NCBI GenBank assembly: GCA_034440615.1
Contig: JAOTOM010005151.1
Location: forward strand, 389,001 to 453,000
Length of the DNA: 64,000 nucleotides
Reading direction: 5' to 3'
Source: Ashinkailepas kermadecensis
Lineage: Eukaryota > Arthropoda > Thecostraca > Neolepadidae
Shown: positions 1 through 12,517 of the stretch, piece by piece
How the letters are laid out: the number at the start of each line of letters is the position of its first letter
Numbering within the stretch: position 1 is the first letter of the stretch
The notes under the pieces: generated by a model
Databases searched by the model: none
The model's input: the letters and a program-made list of their open reading frames with translations, nothing else
What the model was told of the DNA's origin: nothing
Position numbers and translations under genes: made by a program

Positions 1-1441
1 GGATCCGAAGTCTGTGGGTCGCCGACGTCCAAAGTAGGCTCGGACGTCACGGCACAAAGGGATTACGTCACAATGCGTTGGCTGTAGAAATTGTGAATAG
101 TAGTTTTGTTCGACGTGGACGACGCTTGCGACAGACAAAAATGAGGGGAAAATTGAAGTCGACTGCTGGGAGTGTGTGCGTCGGGTGGTTGCTCCTTGGT
201 TGTGCCTGAGACGTTTTTGAATATTGTCATGGAAGGGAATATTGGTGAGTGCATCGTGTTCTTCATGGTGTTCTGTTAATCGATATTGCAGTTATAACCG
301 AACAATTGTCAAAGATGGTATGCATAATGTTCATTGCTTACGTTGGGGCCTCATGCCCCCAATAATTCAACCCCCAAATGCTGCGCTGAGCCCCCACCCC
401 AACCCACCAATATTTCTGGCAATGTTGGTCTGCTCCTAGAAGGTTTTAGAACGTTCCTGAAGCCCATGTTGTAACCTGACATGTGTGCATCATTTTCAAT
501 GTCACCAAAATAGTGTGCCAATGACTCAATATGACTAGATAATGGTACCCGAAGTGAAACCTAGTGTCAACCAGAGCTCGCCATATTACATGGGCCAACA
601 GGGCATGCTGCTCACTCTTCATCCCATATAGTGCTATTTGATAATGGCATGACAAACAATGGTTGCTGGTTGAGTATGGCTTTTCATTTGACAGAATAGT
701 CAGTTGATTTTTTTCGTGAGTATTATTTGGAGGAATAAAACTACAACAACAACAAAAACAAGGCAATTTTGCCAACGTTGGTCACTCCCTCTGTGAGAAC
801 GTGGAAATGCTGCCCGCGTCAAGGATGACAACACCTTAATCTAGCCAGCCTCCCGGCTGCAGTTTAGGACGCGATGTCACTACTGCACCTGAGGCGTCCT
901 GGAGCCACAGTACGACCTGACGATGGCAAATTGACGTATGTACCTCTCACAGCAACGTACTTTAGCTGTTCAACTCTCTTGGTGTATTAGCGGAATCCAG
1001 GCTCAATGTTTTTGTATTTTCCCAGGAGCTAGAGGCTAAGTGTTTATTTTCAATATATCACCAGTCCTGCTGGAATTTTTGATAAGTTTGCATTTTATGT
1101 GATTATTTGCCACTCGTTTTGTTCTTATTTTGGCTGGTCGAGCTGCAGAAGTTCATGTGCTGACCGTGTAGTGTTCCGATTAACGGTGATGCGGCGCGAT
1201 GTCTGCTGCTCAGCCGTACCTGACCGTGTAGTGCTCCGGTTAACAGTGATGCGGCGCGATGTCCGCTGCTCAGCCGTGCCTGACCGTGTAGTGCTCCGGT
1301 TAACAGTGATGCGGCGCGATGTCCGCTGCTCAGCCGTATCCATATCGATCAGTGGCCCTTCGGGGATCTGGCACCACGTCCACGAGGCACGCCGGCCGCC
1401 GAGGCGGAGCTCCACTGACCTCTGACGGGCGTGACCGGCAG
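1..1441. other. TARS intron, no gene seen
   Basis: Non-coding sequence upstream of the first TARS exon in the window. No exon for the editing (SAD) or TGS domains of threonyl-tRNA synthetase is visible here, so those exons must lie to the left. The only structure noticed is the three-copy 60-bp repeat listed separately. The last bases form an acceptor (ACCGGCAG) before 1442. Confidence 0.6.
1161..1337. repeat. 60-bp tandem repeat, 3 copies
   Basis: Three copies begin at 1161, 1221 and 1281, each opening with TGACCGTGTAGTG and containing GATGCGGCGCGATGTC. Spacing is exactly 60 bp with few substitutions. The array ends about 100 bp before a TARS exon. Confidence 0.85.
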
Positions 1442-1588
1442 AACTCGGCCACCTACTGGGAGGGAAATTCGGATGCCGAGTCGTTGCAGCGGGTCTACGG
1501 CGTCTCGTTCCCCGACAGCAAGCAGCTCAAGGAGTGGCAGCACTTCCAGGAGGAGGCCGCCAAGCGGGACCACAGGAAGCTCGGCAGG
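1442..1588 (+). CDS. TARS: Threonyl-tRNA synthetase, exon a (editing-to-catalytic linker)
   Basis: First visible exon of the gene for threonyl-tRNA synthetase, the class II enzyme that charges tRNA-Thr with threonine in the cytosol (and, where a single gene serves both, in mitochondria). It encodes 49 residues: it opens with NSATYWEG, the conserved end of the SAD/editing domain, then a helical linker containing VYGVSFPD and ending RDHRKLGR, matching the eukaryotic family just before motif 1. The acceptor is GGCAG before 1442 and the donor is GTAAGT at 1589; both ends are phase 0. In total the window holds six exons, 443 residues, the C-terminal ~60% of a ~700-residue protein. Codon use is strongly G/C-ending. 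The next coding exon lies 8.6 kb downstream, and the peptide continues without a gap relative to the family. Confidence 0.95.
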
Positions 1589-4500
1589 GTAAGTAGGCCG
1601 ACCGTGTCCAGCTACGATCATTCTTACCTCTCGGCCGGTCCACATTACGTCCAATGTCGGCGGGAATGCCTCGCATTTCAGCAAGAAGTACAGCCGATTT
1701 CAGGAATCGGTAATGGTGCATTCACATTTGAAACGCGTCCACCGTAGTTGTCAGGAGAGACCGATCGACCCTTTAAAGTGTGCGGAAATGCGATTGATTA
1801 CATCCATCTCGCTATAACTTACCGCATGCACATCAAATTGAGGGGGACCAAAATCAGGTCGCCCCCACACACACACACACACACACACTTTCGCCAACGC
1901 TACCCCGCCCCGAACCGTATTTGGCGCATACGAAGCGGGCAAAAGGCGTCAGGCGATAAAGACGGACAGGCAGAAAAAAGGTCACTACTATTTTTGGGGT
2001 GAACTTCCAAAGTTTACTTGTATATGGTGCTGATACACCCAAGGTCAGTAGCACTCCACTCTGTGTTTCCGGAGGTGATTGCAGGAGATGACTCCAGAAA
2101 GAGCGACACCGCTTCTGTCCGATCCGTTGGTGCTGCTGTTTGGCTGACTCCAGTCGCTTTCCGGCTCGATCGGCCGCAGTGGGTTTGGATTTGTCTCCTG
2201 GCGAATGGTGCAGTCGGTATACAAGTCGTCGCCTTCCCTGACACGTGGGCCTTCAACTCTTGCACTGAGCCTGCTGGTTCCATTTCGAACTCTTCCGGAT
2301 CAGTTATTTGTGCTGGCTGCCTTTTCAAGCCCTTCCTGATCAGTTAATTGTCGTGCCACCCAAAATCCGTCTCACAGTGGCGCCGAGGGCAGGTGGCGCT
2401 AGCACGTCTGGTCTGCGAATATACCATCAGGTACAATGTTGATGCGGACACTGCAAATAAACGTTAAAGTGCCGTGTCAAAAATTTCAAAAAGAGTGATG
2501 AAAAGTGCATCAACAGGCAATAAGCAATAAGCTGCATCTGCCTATAGTAATGGTTTTTCTAGCCATGCCTATTTACATTGTTTTTTATCGTCGGTTTGTG
2601 GGTTGGTATGGATAGATAGATTGGCTATGGTAGAACATTGGGGCATGATTGGAGGAGGTTGGAATTGTTGAGGAGTGTGATAAATATTAGGTGAATGTTG
2701 CTAGATTGGCTGGGATATATAGTTCCCTTGGAACTTGAGATAATGGATTGATTGTGGTGTGAGCATGTACTTTTATTGTATCTTTTCTAGATAGGCTTGA
2801 CCCATATGGGCCCCTGTGGCTCTTATTAAGCCTTAACACTGTATGAACTTTAGGGTAAAATGCCGCCGAGTGTCGCAACAAACCTGCAGTGCCACATCAG
2901 AATTTCCGAAGAGGATAGTAAAATGCACGTCAGTAGACAGGTGTCGAACTTCAATCTCCCTGCAACATGAGTATTACAAGCAGAGCAATGTGTGGGCAGT
3001 AAGCCGATTATTTGCGTCTTCCATATTAGTTTGAAATAGCGACGGTATTTTACTTCAGCGATTAATTGCCGCACCAGAAATTTCGGAAACCTCTATGAAG
3101 TAATCTGACATCAGTGTCAGTGGTATCTACTATTTTATCACTGAAGGGGTTTTTGAAAATACGCTTCAAATTTAACGCTATTCCGAGGTATTTACAGTAT
3201 GCTGTCTAGTTCTCCGGTCGCGCCGCGGCGCTCGTAGTCGAATGTCCGCGCTTGGCGCGCAACAGGCTCTAGCCGAGGTGGAATGACCGCAAATTCCACT
3301 CTCCGCAAACCCCTTATCGTTATGACACAACAGCTGACCAAAACAAGCGCCCCTCCCCTGTTGTGCTCACCGATATCGCTTCAAGTGTGGCGCCGTTGTC
3401 AGTCGCCGCGTCGGGGGATGGGGGCACGCAGTCAAAGTTCTGTAAACACTCGCATAGCGGCAACGTTCGCTTTGCTTTCCGGAATCACGTAACCAATATA
3501 CAGGGATCTGCTAATTTTCTGCCCTTACTGCTCTTACCTGATGTCAATGCATAGGCAACCAGCCAATGATTCTGCAAATAATGACATATATCTGATGATA
3601 ATCTATACAGCAGTTTCTTCAAATGACTGAAGCACTCGTTTCAAGATGATTTTCTGAAAGCCCATGTTGATAGAGAAAACGTCATACTTTTATTTCGGAA
3701 GTACACAGCCTACATGTTTCAGAATGCAACAGTTAAAATTTAGTTGGGCATTGTGGTTGACAAGTCCCTGAATAATGGGTCTATTGATGTACCACAAATC
3801 GGTATAATTGTGCAGTAAATCGACGTTGAAGTACCTGAAAGATACCAAATGAGATCATTGCAATGCATTGCGATGCACAGGAAGATCATACACCTTCCAC
3901 TTCCAGCATAACTGCTGGTTCTATAGAACAATGGCGTCAGCATGTGAAACAGGGGAAAATCGACCTTTAAAACAGCCAAAAGGTAATGCGTAGAGACGGA
4001 GGGGTATGTTTATTTGCTTAATCGAAAGCTCTTATACCAGGGCATGTTTTGAGAACACAAAAAGTGAGATTCGAATGAAACATCGTGGTCAAAAAGTCAC
4101 GTGAGCTTGGGTGGCAGGGTCAAAAATACGATTTTGGTGGAATTTTCAAAACAATATCAGATGATGTATAGGTTTTCATATTTTCCTGGGGGAAGGCTAC
4201 TTTGAATAGTAATAAAAAAATAACTGGCGATCTGAAAGTGCCCGAAGCTGTGACTCAAAAACTGGGGTGGTTGGGGTCGACATGGTTGGAAAACATGGCT
4301 TTGTTTTGTTGGCGCTCCTGAATTTTTCGTGGGTGCCATCTATTCCGAAGATTGTCTTCTGATCACATATTGCCGGGTATTTGTTCGGATCGGTGCCCTT
4401 GACCTTTGCACGTGCCACTTGCAGTCTTCAGCTTGCCTATCATCAGTATTGACGCACGGAATAGCATTTGTTTCACGACTATGGTATGAAAACTTCGTCG

Positions 4501-4747
4501 AAAATCGGTAACTGACTGAATCCCGACATTGACATACTTGACCTGACCTGGAAGGTCAGCAAAGAGATGAGAAAATGGTTCAAGTAACTATAAAAGTCCA
4601 AGGATGTAACAACATGATGCCGTTTACCCCATCGCTCTTTCCTGCTTGGGACAACAGTTGGTAGGGATCAAGTTGCCCTCCTACCGCACTGCCAGTGGTA
4701 GTAAAACTCCCGCATAGCCAGAGTTAAAGTACGAGGAAGCCAACATT

Positions 4748-5384
4748 CACTGGCGGATCCAGGGAGGGGCAATTCCGGCCGTGCCCCCCCCCCCCCCCGA
4801 AGCGCTTAAAAGGGGGGGGGGCATAGTGTCTTTTGCCCCCCCCCGAAACCGACGGAAGTAAGCTTTGTCGAGGTTAAAAAATAGCGTCGGAATGAAAGAA
4901 TCTCCAATTTTAAAGGTATTTTTATATAATTATTTGGAAGCCAATATAGTAGCATAGTAGATTCTGACACACATCGAGGGTTCCATGCTGCTCAAGTTCT
5001 GCTTACAGCAAGAGTTGACAAAATCGGATCCACCAGTGTATACACATGCACGAACGTTGACGTGGTACAAGACGTTGAACGTGAACGTGAACGTTTTTGT
5101 AAACAAGAACAAAAATCCGGTAACTTAGAAACAGTGGAGGTAGGCTGTTGCCCCTACACGGTAAATTATGTTGTCATTTATTTTTTTTAATGGGCCCCTT
5201 TGCCAAATGGTGGTCGAAATCCGGTGCTTTTAACTAAAAATAGTGGAAGAATGGGCACCCTCCAAATCCGTTCGACCCCTCCCCTGTTGCAATTCCTAGG
5301 TACGCCACTGGGGGAGGGGGAGGGGGCTGACGCCGAAAACCAAAAGTTGTCCCCCCCCAAACCGGTGGGCTAGATCCGCCAGTG
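4748..5384. mobile_element. Non-autonomous hAT-like DNA transposon (MITE)
   Basis: The 637-bp element has inverted ends: CACTGGCGGATCCAG on the left and its near-complement CTAGATCCGCCAGTG on the right. It is flanked by a perfect 8-bp direct repeat, CCAACATT, at 4740-4747 and 5385-5392. An 8-bp target duplication with a CAGTGGCGGAT-like end is typical of hAT elements. There is no transposase frame inside. It contains long C and G runs near both ends (around 4787-4815 and 5290-5360). Confidence 0.85.
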
Positions 5385-5479
5385 CCAACATTGAAGTTGT
5401 TCCTGTTCATTCGGCACGTTTAGAACTAATGTAAGTGGTATCGAAGACGAGGCAGCCGTCTTTTCCCCACCCCTGCCCC

Positions 5480-6160
5480 TGTTGGAACTGTCTGTGTGTG
5501 TATACATAAGCACGTCACAGGCGTCCAGTGTCAGTGGCCCGTGTGCGGCGGGGCGCGTGTTGCCGCGTGTCGTCACTACGGGTCCACGTCAGAGGAGCGG
5601 CCGGATTGCGGCAGGCTCACAAACCGGTCGTCGCTGGCGCCAGCGCACGGCGTTCGCGCCGGTAGCGCTCCGCCGGCTGGCGGCCGGAAGAAGGCCGACT
5701 CTGCCGATGACGTCACACGCGCCTGGCGGCTGTTGACCGACTGACGGGCTTGCGAGAGCGGGCCGACTAGAGGTGTGGGATTCGGGTCCGGCGAGAGGTG
5801 TGGGCTGCGGCCGGGGGGGTGCCGCTGACACGTGATGTGTGTGTGTGACGCCTCGCCAGCCGAGGTGAGCTGACTGTGTCGGCGCCGTCTCCGTCGGCCG
5901 GGACGGGTGTGTCGCCGCCCCATTGGGCCGCAGGCAGGGCGGGGCAGCCTGTTCGAGTGCTGCGGCCGCCGACGGCAGCGGCAGTTTTCAGTGCTCAGTG
6001 CGCGCGGATCAGCTCTAGTACTGGGTGCGCAGTGCGAGCAGAGCCCGCATCGCAGTGCGGACATGAGCTGATGTCGGGTTTTGTTGTTCCGCTTGGCTTT
6101 CATGATGAGGGACCAGCGGAGTTTCGTCGCCTCTTCCGCCTTGCTCGGGTATGACTACCG
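5480..6160 (+). promoter_or_regulatory. CpG-rich island with CRE and initiator-like motifs inside a TARS intron
   Basis: This ~650-bp stretch is far richer in G+C and CpG than the surrounding intron. It holds a palindromic cAMP-response element TGACGTCA at 5708-5715 and two closely spaced arthropod initiator-like TCAGTG motifs near 5987-5998. An ATG-initiated short frame at about 6103 is followed by a possible donor (GTATGA at 6149). This could be an alternative or nested promoter, or just a GC-rich intron segment. No protein family is recognisable in any frame. Confidence 0.3.
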
Positions 6161-6177
6161 CATTTGTTTACATATTT

Positions 6178-6198
6178 TGTGTGTGTGTGTGTGTGTAA
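6178..6198. repeat. (GT)n microsatellite
   Basis: A short perfect run of alternating G and T within the TARS intron. The following ~1.1 kb (6200-7310) shows no gene or repeat that I recognise. Confidence 0.9.
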
Positions 6199-7327
6199 TA
6201 GCGTGCTTAGAATATGGAACTCCACTCCTGCATTCGCGGTAAAAACGGTTTGTTTAACACGATGAAGAGAAAATCCTGCAACGTTGCCAAATTGTCATAT
6301 CTCCATCACTTGTACCCTCTTTCTTCTTCCCCAATGTGTACCATGCACGCACACACCCGGCCCCCAGAAGGAGAATTCTAGCAGGGGTGTAGGGCGCTAG
6401 ACGGGGGACTCCATGTGTTAAAAGCGCAGTGCAGTCGAATTGCCTATCAGTCGCAGGCGCAGGAAGATAGGCCGAAAGCTGGTAAATTTCGAACTTAAAA
6501 AGCTGACCTAGCTCTGAGTGAGAAAATGATAACTTGAAATGTCGTGTTGCAGCGTGAAACGCTGTTCAAAGTTCCTTACCGGGAATGCTACTGCGACCTC
6601 TTCCTTCGATGACAGATTAAGCGCACTTCATGAAGAATATGGGGATAAGATGTGTCAAAATCAAACTCAAATAGGACGTCTGATTCCCGGTGACGAAACT
6701 TCAACGGAAGCGTTGATACTGAAACAACACAGCTATTACAGATTCAAGGGCGTGATGATCTCGCCGAGCCCCGCCGCTCAGATGGGACTTTTGTTCCATA
6801 CACACGGCAATATTCTCACTCGGCCTTCGCCCTGACTTATAACAGTCGGGTGTGTTCGCATAAAATAACTTCAATACGGTCTTCACCACGGCCCCCAAGC
6901 ATAAGATTTTCCTACCCCCCCCCTCTCCATTTATCTTGCTGTATAACCAATGCTCCCGTAAGCACGCAACAACCAGCTATGCAATATCACCGTACTGGTG
7001 CTGGTTCTATGGCCGTGGGGGATGTATTCGAGCCTTCCCGGAGGGGCACATTTCCTGGCCAGGGGTACCACTCTTCCATGAGAGGGTACGTGCCTCCTGT
7101 ATTCGCCTCTACACCATAATGCAGCGATGTTCCTTGTTAGCATCTGATCTTTAACGGAGTGACGTTTCATCGACGCTTTCATATATCACTTATCGAATGT
7201 CACCAATAAACCGCAGTGTGTCGAGGCGGATGATGCCACATGAGGTTTATAACTGCCTGCAAAACTCGTTTTCGCCAAGGTCAATCAATGAGGGTCCTAA
7301 AAAAGGAAAACTGAGCCCGAACAGCTG

Positions 7328-7487
7328 GGGGACGAGTGGTCTAGGGGTAAGATGCTCGTCTCACAATCGAAAGGTTGTGGGTTCGAGTCTCACCTGTCGC
7401 TACTCTTCGCCCGCGACCAATCGGCGTGAGAGATTGGCGACGCTACATGACTCAACGGTCGACGTGTCGTAAAACCAATAACCAACC
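7328..7487 (+). mobile_element. tRNA-derived SINE, copy 1 (160 bp)
   Basis: A short retroposon beginning GGGGACGAGTGGTCTAGGGG (A-box-like) with GGTTCGAGTCT (B box), so it carries an internal RNA polymerase III promoter. The tRNA-like head has an anticodon-loop equivalent CTCACAA, suggesting a tRNA-Val(CAC) origin. The tail ends AATAACCAACC. It is flanked by a perfect 14-bp target duplication, AGCCCGAACAGCTG, at 7314-7327 and 7488-7501, showing it was inserted by retroposition. Confidence 0.92.
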
Positions 7488-7998
7488 AGCCCGAACAGCT
7501 GAACAGCCGAACCAAGACTCCTCCAAAACGAACCTTTTTCTCAACAGGCATTTGTTCCCGAGGCGCTGTTTTTAGATTAACAGGTGCAAGCACGTGACAA
7601 GTGTGCCGCTCGGTTGAGTTAGGCTCCCTATCGAGTCAAGGACGGAGAGACTTGCCACACCCCACCGGACCAGACGGCGAGGAAGCTCACCAACAGGGGA
7701 AGAGAGGACGGAGGTCTCCACCGGGTCCGGCGGCGGAGAAACTCCTCAGTGTGGGGATGGAAGGACAGGAGGTCTCCCACCGGATCTGACAACAGAGAAG
7801 CCCCCCCAATGGTGGGCACCATGGAGGACCACAGGGCCAGCTGACGGAGACCTTCCTAAACAGAAAGAGGGGTGGATGGAGGATCGCGCTGCCGGACTTG
7901 ACGGTGTAATGGCGCAGCACCCACGTGCTGCCCATGTGTGCGCCCCATTATTCCAGCCACTTTAACTTTGGCACACACCAAGGATGTCTCGAATGCGT

Positions 7999-8143
7999 GC
8001 CGGATGTAGCCGACTGCTTGGGGAGCGGGCAACTGCCGGATGTAGCCGACCGCTTGGGGAGCGGGAAACTGCCGGATATTGCCGACCGCTTGGGGAGCGA
8101 GAAACTGCCAGATGTAGCCGACCGCCTGGGGAGCGGGAAGCTG
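7999..8143. repeat. 36-bp tandem repeat, 4 copies
   Basis: Copies begin at about 7999, 8035, 8071 and 8107, each with GCCGGATGTAGCCGACCG followed by CTTGGGGAGCGGGAAACT or close variants. Unit length 36 keeps all frames open and creates spurious short frames on both strands. Confidence 0.85.
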
Positions 8144-8455
8144 CAGGCGAAAAATACCGCCCACTTCAGACGGAAGACGATTTTCTAGAGGTTTTATCTT
8201 CCTGAGCCAGTTGTGATGGCATGTCCCTGCGTGAATAGACCCACAATCGCCCCGCGCACCCTCGAGGGGTTGCTTTCAATGAAAGCAAATGATTTTCAGC
8301 AAAGCAATGGGTATTATCGGTCTTGCACGCTGCTTAACAATCGCAGTTACCCTATCTTTGCTGACTGCATTTTTTGTTTGCGTAATAACTAATGAATTCG
8401 TGGGCACTGCTGAGTTGTGCTTATATTTTCCTCACTTGTATCCCATTTCTTCCTA

Positions 8456-8615
8456 GGGGACGAGTGGTCTTGGGGTAAGATGCTCGTCTCACAATCGAAA
8501 GATTGCGGGTTCGAGTCTCACCTGTCGCTACTCTTCGCCCGTGACCAATCGACGTGAGAGATTGGCGACGCTATATGACTCAACGGTCGACGTGTCGTGG
8601 AACCAATAACCAACC
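8456..8615 (+). mobile_element. tRNA-derived SINE, copy 2 (160 bp)
   Basis: Same 160-bp family as at 7328, with a handful of substitutions (for example GGTCTTGGGG in the A-box region and GTGGAACC in the tail). It is flanked by a 16-bp target duplication ATCCCATTTCTTCCTA / ATCCCATTTCTTCTTA (one mismatch) at 8440-8455 and 8616-8631. Confidence 0.92.
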
Positions 8616-9059
8616 ATCCCATTTCTTCTTACTCCTTTCTATCTCCTAGTCCACTTGGACGATTTCAAAGTACTCCTTTTTGTGCTACCGGATGAACAGA
8701 GTAGGGGGCAAAGGGGACAGCAACCCAACATAATTTGCTCTAAAAGGGAACTATCAATTGCCATGGTGAAGGAAAACGACTTCAAAATGGTCTCCCCAAC
8801 TATTTATTTATCAGCGCTTACCTCCATGTATGTGTCCGTATGTGCCCATGTTCGCCACCACACATGTTTGCTTTTTTAATTGGCAGGAACCCGTCGACTA
8901 AAAGTGTAAAATGTGCTAATGATTAATGGCTCTCCATATAGTGAACGTTCCAGAAAGGACTTTGGATACGAAGGGCATATGACTCATTGTGCACAGGGCC
9001 TGTAAAGCTGGCCGCATGCGATTAGTAGCGACACACATCACTGGCATCATGCTCTCGGA

Positions 9060-10140
9060 ATCCCAGCATCTCGCCTACAGTACACGACCTCAGCATCTCG
9101 CCCACAGTACACGACATCATCATGACCTCAGAACACGACCCTAACATCTCGCCCACAGTAACGACAGCATCATGACCTCAGAACACAACCCTAGCATCTT
9201 GCCCACAGTACACGACAGCATCATGACCTCAGAACACGACCCTAGCATCTCGCCCACAGTACACGACAGCATCATGACCTCAGAACATGACCCTAGCATC
9301 TCGCCCACAGTACACGACAGCATCATGACCTCAGAACACGACCCTAGCATCTCGCCCACAGTACACGACAGCATCATGACCTCAGAACACGACCCCAGCA
9401 TCTCGCCCACAGTACACGACAGCATCATGACCTCAGAACATGACCCTAACATCTCGCCCTCAGTACACGACAGCATCATGACCTCAGAACATGACCGTAG
9501 CATCTCGCCCACGGTACACGACAGCATCATGCCCTCATAGTTGGTTATTGGTTTTACGACACGTCGACCGTTGAGTCATGTAGCGTCGCCAATCTCTCAC
9601 GCCAATTGGTCGCGGGCGAAGAGTAGCGACAGGTGAGACTCGAACCCACAACCTTTCGATTGTGAGACGAGCATCTTACCCCTAGACCACTCGTCCCCTT
9701 TCTCGCCCTCAGCACACGACACTAACATCATGACCTCTGAACACGACCCTAGCATCTCGCCCTCAGCACACGAAACTATCATGACCTCGGAACACCACCA
9801 CAGCATCTCGCCCTCAGCACACGAAACTATCATCATGACCTCGGAGCATGACTCTAGCATCTCGCCCTCAGCACACGAAACTATCATCATGACCTCGGAA
9901 CATGACCCTAGCATCTCGCCCTCAGCACACGAAACTATCATCATGACCTCGGAACACCACCACAGCATCTCGTCCTCAGCACGCGACACTAGCATCATGA
10001 CCTCGGAACACGACTCCAGCATCTCGCCCTCAGCACACATGACCTCGGAACACGACCCTAGCATCTTCCCCTCAGCACGCGAAACTAGCATCATGACCTC
10101 GGAAAGCCACATTAGCTCGCCCCCAACACACGACCTCAGC
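9060..10140. repeat. 51/54-bp tandem array before TARS exon b
   Basis: Two related blocks of tandem repeats. The left block (to about 9539) has a 51-bp unit containing CATGACCTCAGAACACGAC and CATCTCGCCCACAGTACACG. The right block (from 9699) has a mostly 54-bp unit with CTCGGAACACGA and CGCCCTCAGCACACGAAACT. A SINE lies between them. The array ends about 35 bp before the acceptor of the next exon. Both unit lengths are multiples of three, so long open frames appear on both strands; I regard these as non-coding. Confidence 0.9.
9540..9698 (-). mobile_element. tRNA-derived SINE, copy 3, inserted in a minisatellite
   Basis: Reverse-orientation copy of the same SINE. On the plus strand it starts TTGGTTATTGGTTTTACGAC and ends CCACTCGTCCCC. 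It splits the surrounding array, with different repeat subtypes on each side. No clear target duplication is visible, as expected if the flanks were themselves repeat units that later turned over. Confidence 0.9.
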
Positions 10141-10174
10141 ACGTGACACTAACATCTCCTCGGCATCTCTGCAG

Positions 10175-10369
10175 GAGCAGGAGCTGTTCTTCTTCCACGA
10201 GCTGTCGCCGGGCTCGTGCTTCTTCCAACCGCGCGGCGCGCACATCTACAACGCCCTGGTGGAGTTCATTAGGGCCGAGTACCGCAAGCGTGGCTTCCAG
10301 GAGGTGGTGTCGCCCAACATCTACAACGTCAAGCTGTGGGATATATCGGGCCACTGGAAGCACTACGCG
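10175..10369 (+). CDS. TARS: Threonyl-tRNA synthetase, exon b (motif 1 region)
   Basis: Exon of 195 bp, phase 0 at both ends, between acceptor CTCTGCAG and donor GTGAGTGAC. It encodes 65 residues opening [17 protein letters not shown], followed by [31 protein letters not shown] and [12 protein letters not shown]. This is the start of the class II catalytic domain with motif 1, which forms the dimer interface. It continues directly from exon a: the family has GR followed by [11 protein letters not shown] at this point. Its 3' end (TCGGGCCACTGG) is weakly echoed in the repeat that follows the donor. Confidence 0.96.
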
Positions 10370-10450
10370 GTGAGTGACTGGCCGAGCCGACGGTGTTTAC
10401 AGGGGAGCCGCTGGAGGCCGCCGGGGTGTGCGGTCATCGCGATGTGAGCT

Positions 10451-10625
10451 CTGTCGGGCCACCGGGCGGAGTATTTAGCTCGCCACAGCGGCTGAGCTGT
10501 CGGGCCACTGATGGCAATACCCCAGCCCAGCGGCTAAGCTGTCGGTCCACTGGCACAGATGCTCCGACTCAGCGGCTCATCTGCCGGCCCACTGTTGTAA
10601 ATGCCCGGACACAGCGTCTGAGCTG
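10451..10625. repeat. 42-46-bp degenerate repeat after TARS exon b donor
   Basis: Four diverged units begin at about 10451, 10497, 10539 and 10581 with CTGTCGGGCCAC or close variants, and contain CAGCGGCT(G/A)AG. The head of the unit matches the last codons of exon b (ATATCGGGCCACTGG, from 10343), so the repeat may have started from the exon-donor junction. The match is short and therefore only suggestive. Confidence 0.6.
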
Positions 10626-12437
10626 ACCTTTGCCTGCGCTGCTCAGCCTCCATTGGTGATCCCGACAGTAGACATACGGCTCTGTAGGACGTTGCATATG
10701 TGACACATGATCGATGTGTAGCACTGTGCGTACGTTGTCCGCTGAGGCGTGGCCACGCGTCTCTGCGCGCCATGTGAAGGTCTTGTGAAGTGTGCCCCCT
10801 GGCCACGTGTCTTCTGTACCTGTGTTCTCAGATTTCGCAATTTAGCTGTAAGCCAGCACCCAACAAACACGATTCTCGTTACATCGCTGCTGGCATGGTT
10901 CTGTCACACCCTCAGATGACAATATCTACCTAGTGTTCGCCCACGCACAATAGCCTTACTTGAGCATAATGTCGTATTTTGAATGTAAACTTGAAGTGTA
11001 TAGTGAAACATCATGATAAGCTTGACTCTAAATAAGCATACATTATATTTACCAACACCCGGCACTCCGAATTCTTCGGACATCTGTTCTTCCTCCCTGC
11101 CACTCGGTTGGTGTGTTGGCTGCAGCCATTCCTGTACTGCACACACTACACACACCAGTTGGTTCTCGCCGCGCTGCATACGATCAATCGTGGTTGTGTG
11201 AGGCGCATGCAAATCCGGATGGGGGCACGTGAAGCTGGCGCCACTGCCGCCGTGCCCGGCCGGTTGGCGATACCGTTTGATCAGTGGGCGTGGCACGCTG
11301 TTCCCAGACCACTGGCTGTATTTGTGCTCCGATTCCGAGAAGGCGTCGTGTGGAATAGTTGTATGTAGCCTTCCAGGAGCGCGTGTCACATCGGTCAGGA
11401 TGCTTGGCGACATGTTCCGACGTAAGCTTCCCCGAGAATGTCTGATGTCAGATTAGTCGGTAAAGTTGGACGCGTCCACTTGACGTTTGGATTCCCGCAC
11501 CGTTACTTTGCAGTTATGTCTGTTAATGTCTAGTGCTGTATAGTCGGTGTGCTGTATTTGTGTCGAGTCATAATTTTCCACTGAATCTTATGCCAATGAG
11601 TTCTGTCCAGACTTCAAGATTGGCGGTGTTTAACCTTGTTCCCCGTTCACCTGACTCTTTTTCACTCGTTATGCGTATCTCGATATCCGTTCCTGTCTAA
11701 TAAACCACGTCATTCGTCACACATTGCACGTTGCTGCGCCTTCGTGTCAGTCATTCCCGTACAGAGCCCCACATCCCCGCCAGTGGGAAGTGTTCGCCTC
11801 CCTCGGGGCCGCTATCCTAAACTGAGCTGATTGATATCTCTCTTGACCAGTGATAAATTATTGATGAAATAGGGTGGAATATACCACTTTCTGAATACTC
11901 AATCGACATCCTTCTCCAAGAAGTACCGACATCCTGCTTCTTGACGCATGCTTATGAATTATTCGTGAGTCCTTTCCAACAGTATCTTGTTCATAAGTAC
12001 CATGCTCATCCTCTCAATAAGGGATGGTGATACACTAGCATTTCACAATGCAGTTGCATCTAAAGGCATTACCTAGAAGTAATATGGCATACAATAACAG
12101 TTTATTGTATAGGTATTTTTTCCGCGCTATCCAAAATATAGCTCTTCCTAAATGATTGATATCGAAACCAATTAAAAAAATAGTCATAACTAGGTATGCC
12201 ATCGGCTTAAATTTGAGTCTGAAAAACACGAAAAGCATATTAAATGACAATAATTCCATGGCAAATTTCGACATCCCACTGTGCTCGTTTCGACATTTCA
12301 CACCTAACGAAAATCCATTATTCTAACACTGCGCTTGACAGTGTATACACTACATGTCACCCAGTCGACATCCGACAGCCCTGAAGTCCCCAACGGGAGA
12401 ACGACAAGGCACTGCCCCTCTGTGCTTTATATACATG

Positions 12438-12517
<80 letters not shown>

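Noticed and set aside
7328..7400. tRNA-Val gene
   Set aside because: A and B boxes are present but the anticodon stem has mismatches and the sequence continues into a 160-bp repeat with target duplications: SINE head, not a tRNA gene.
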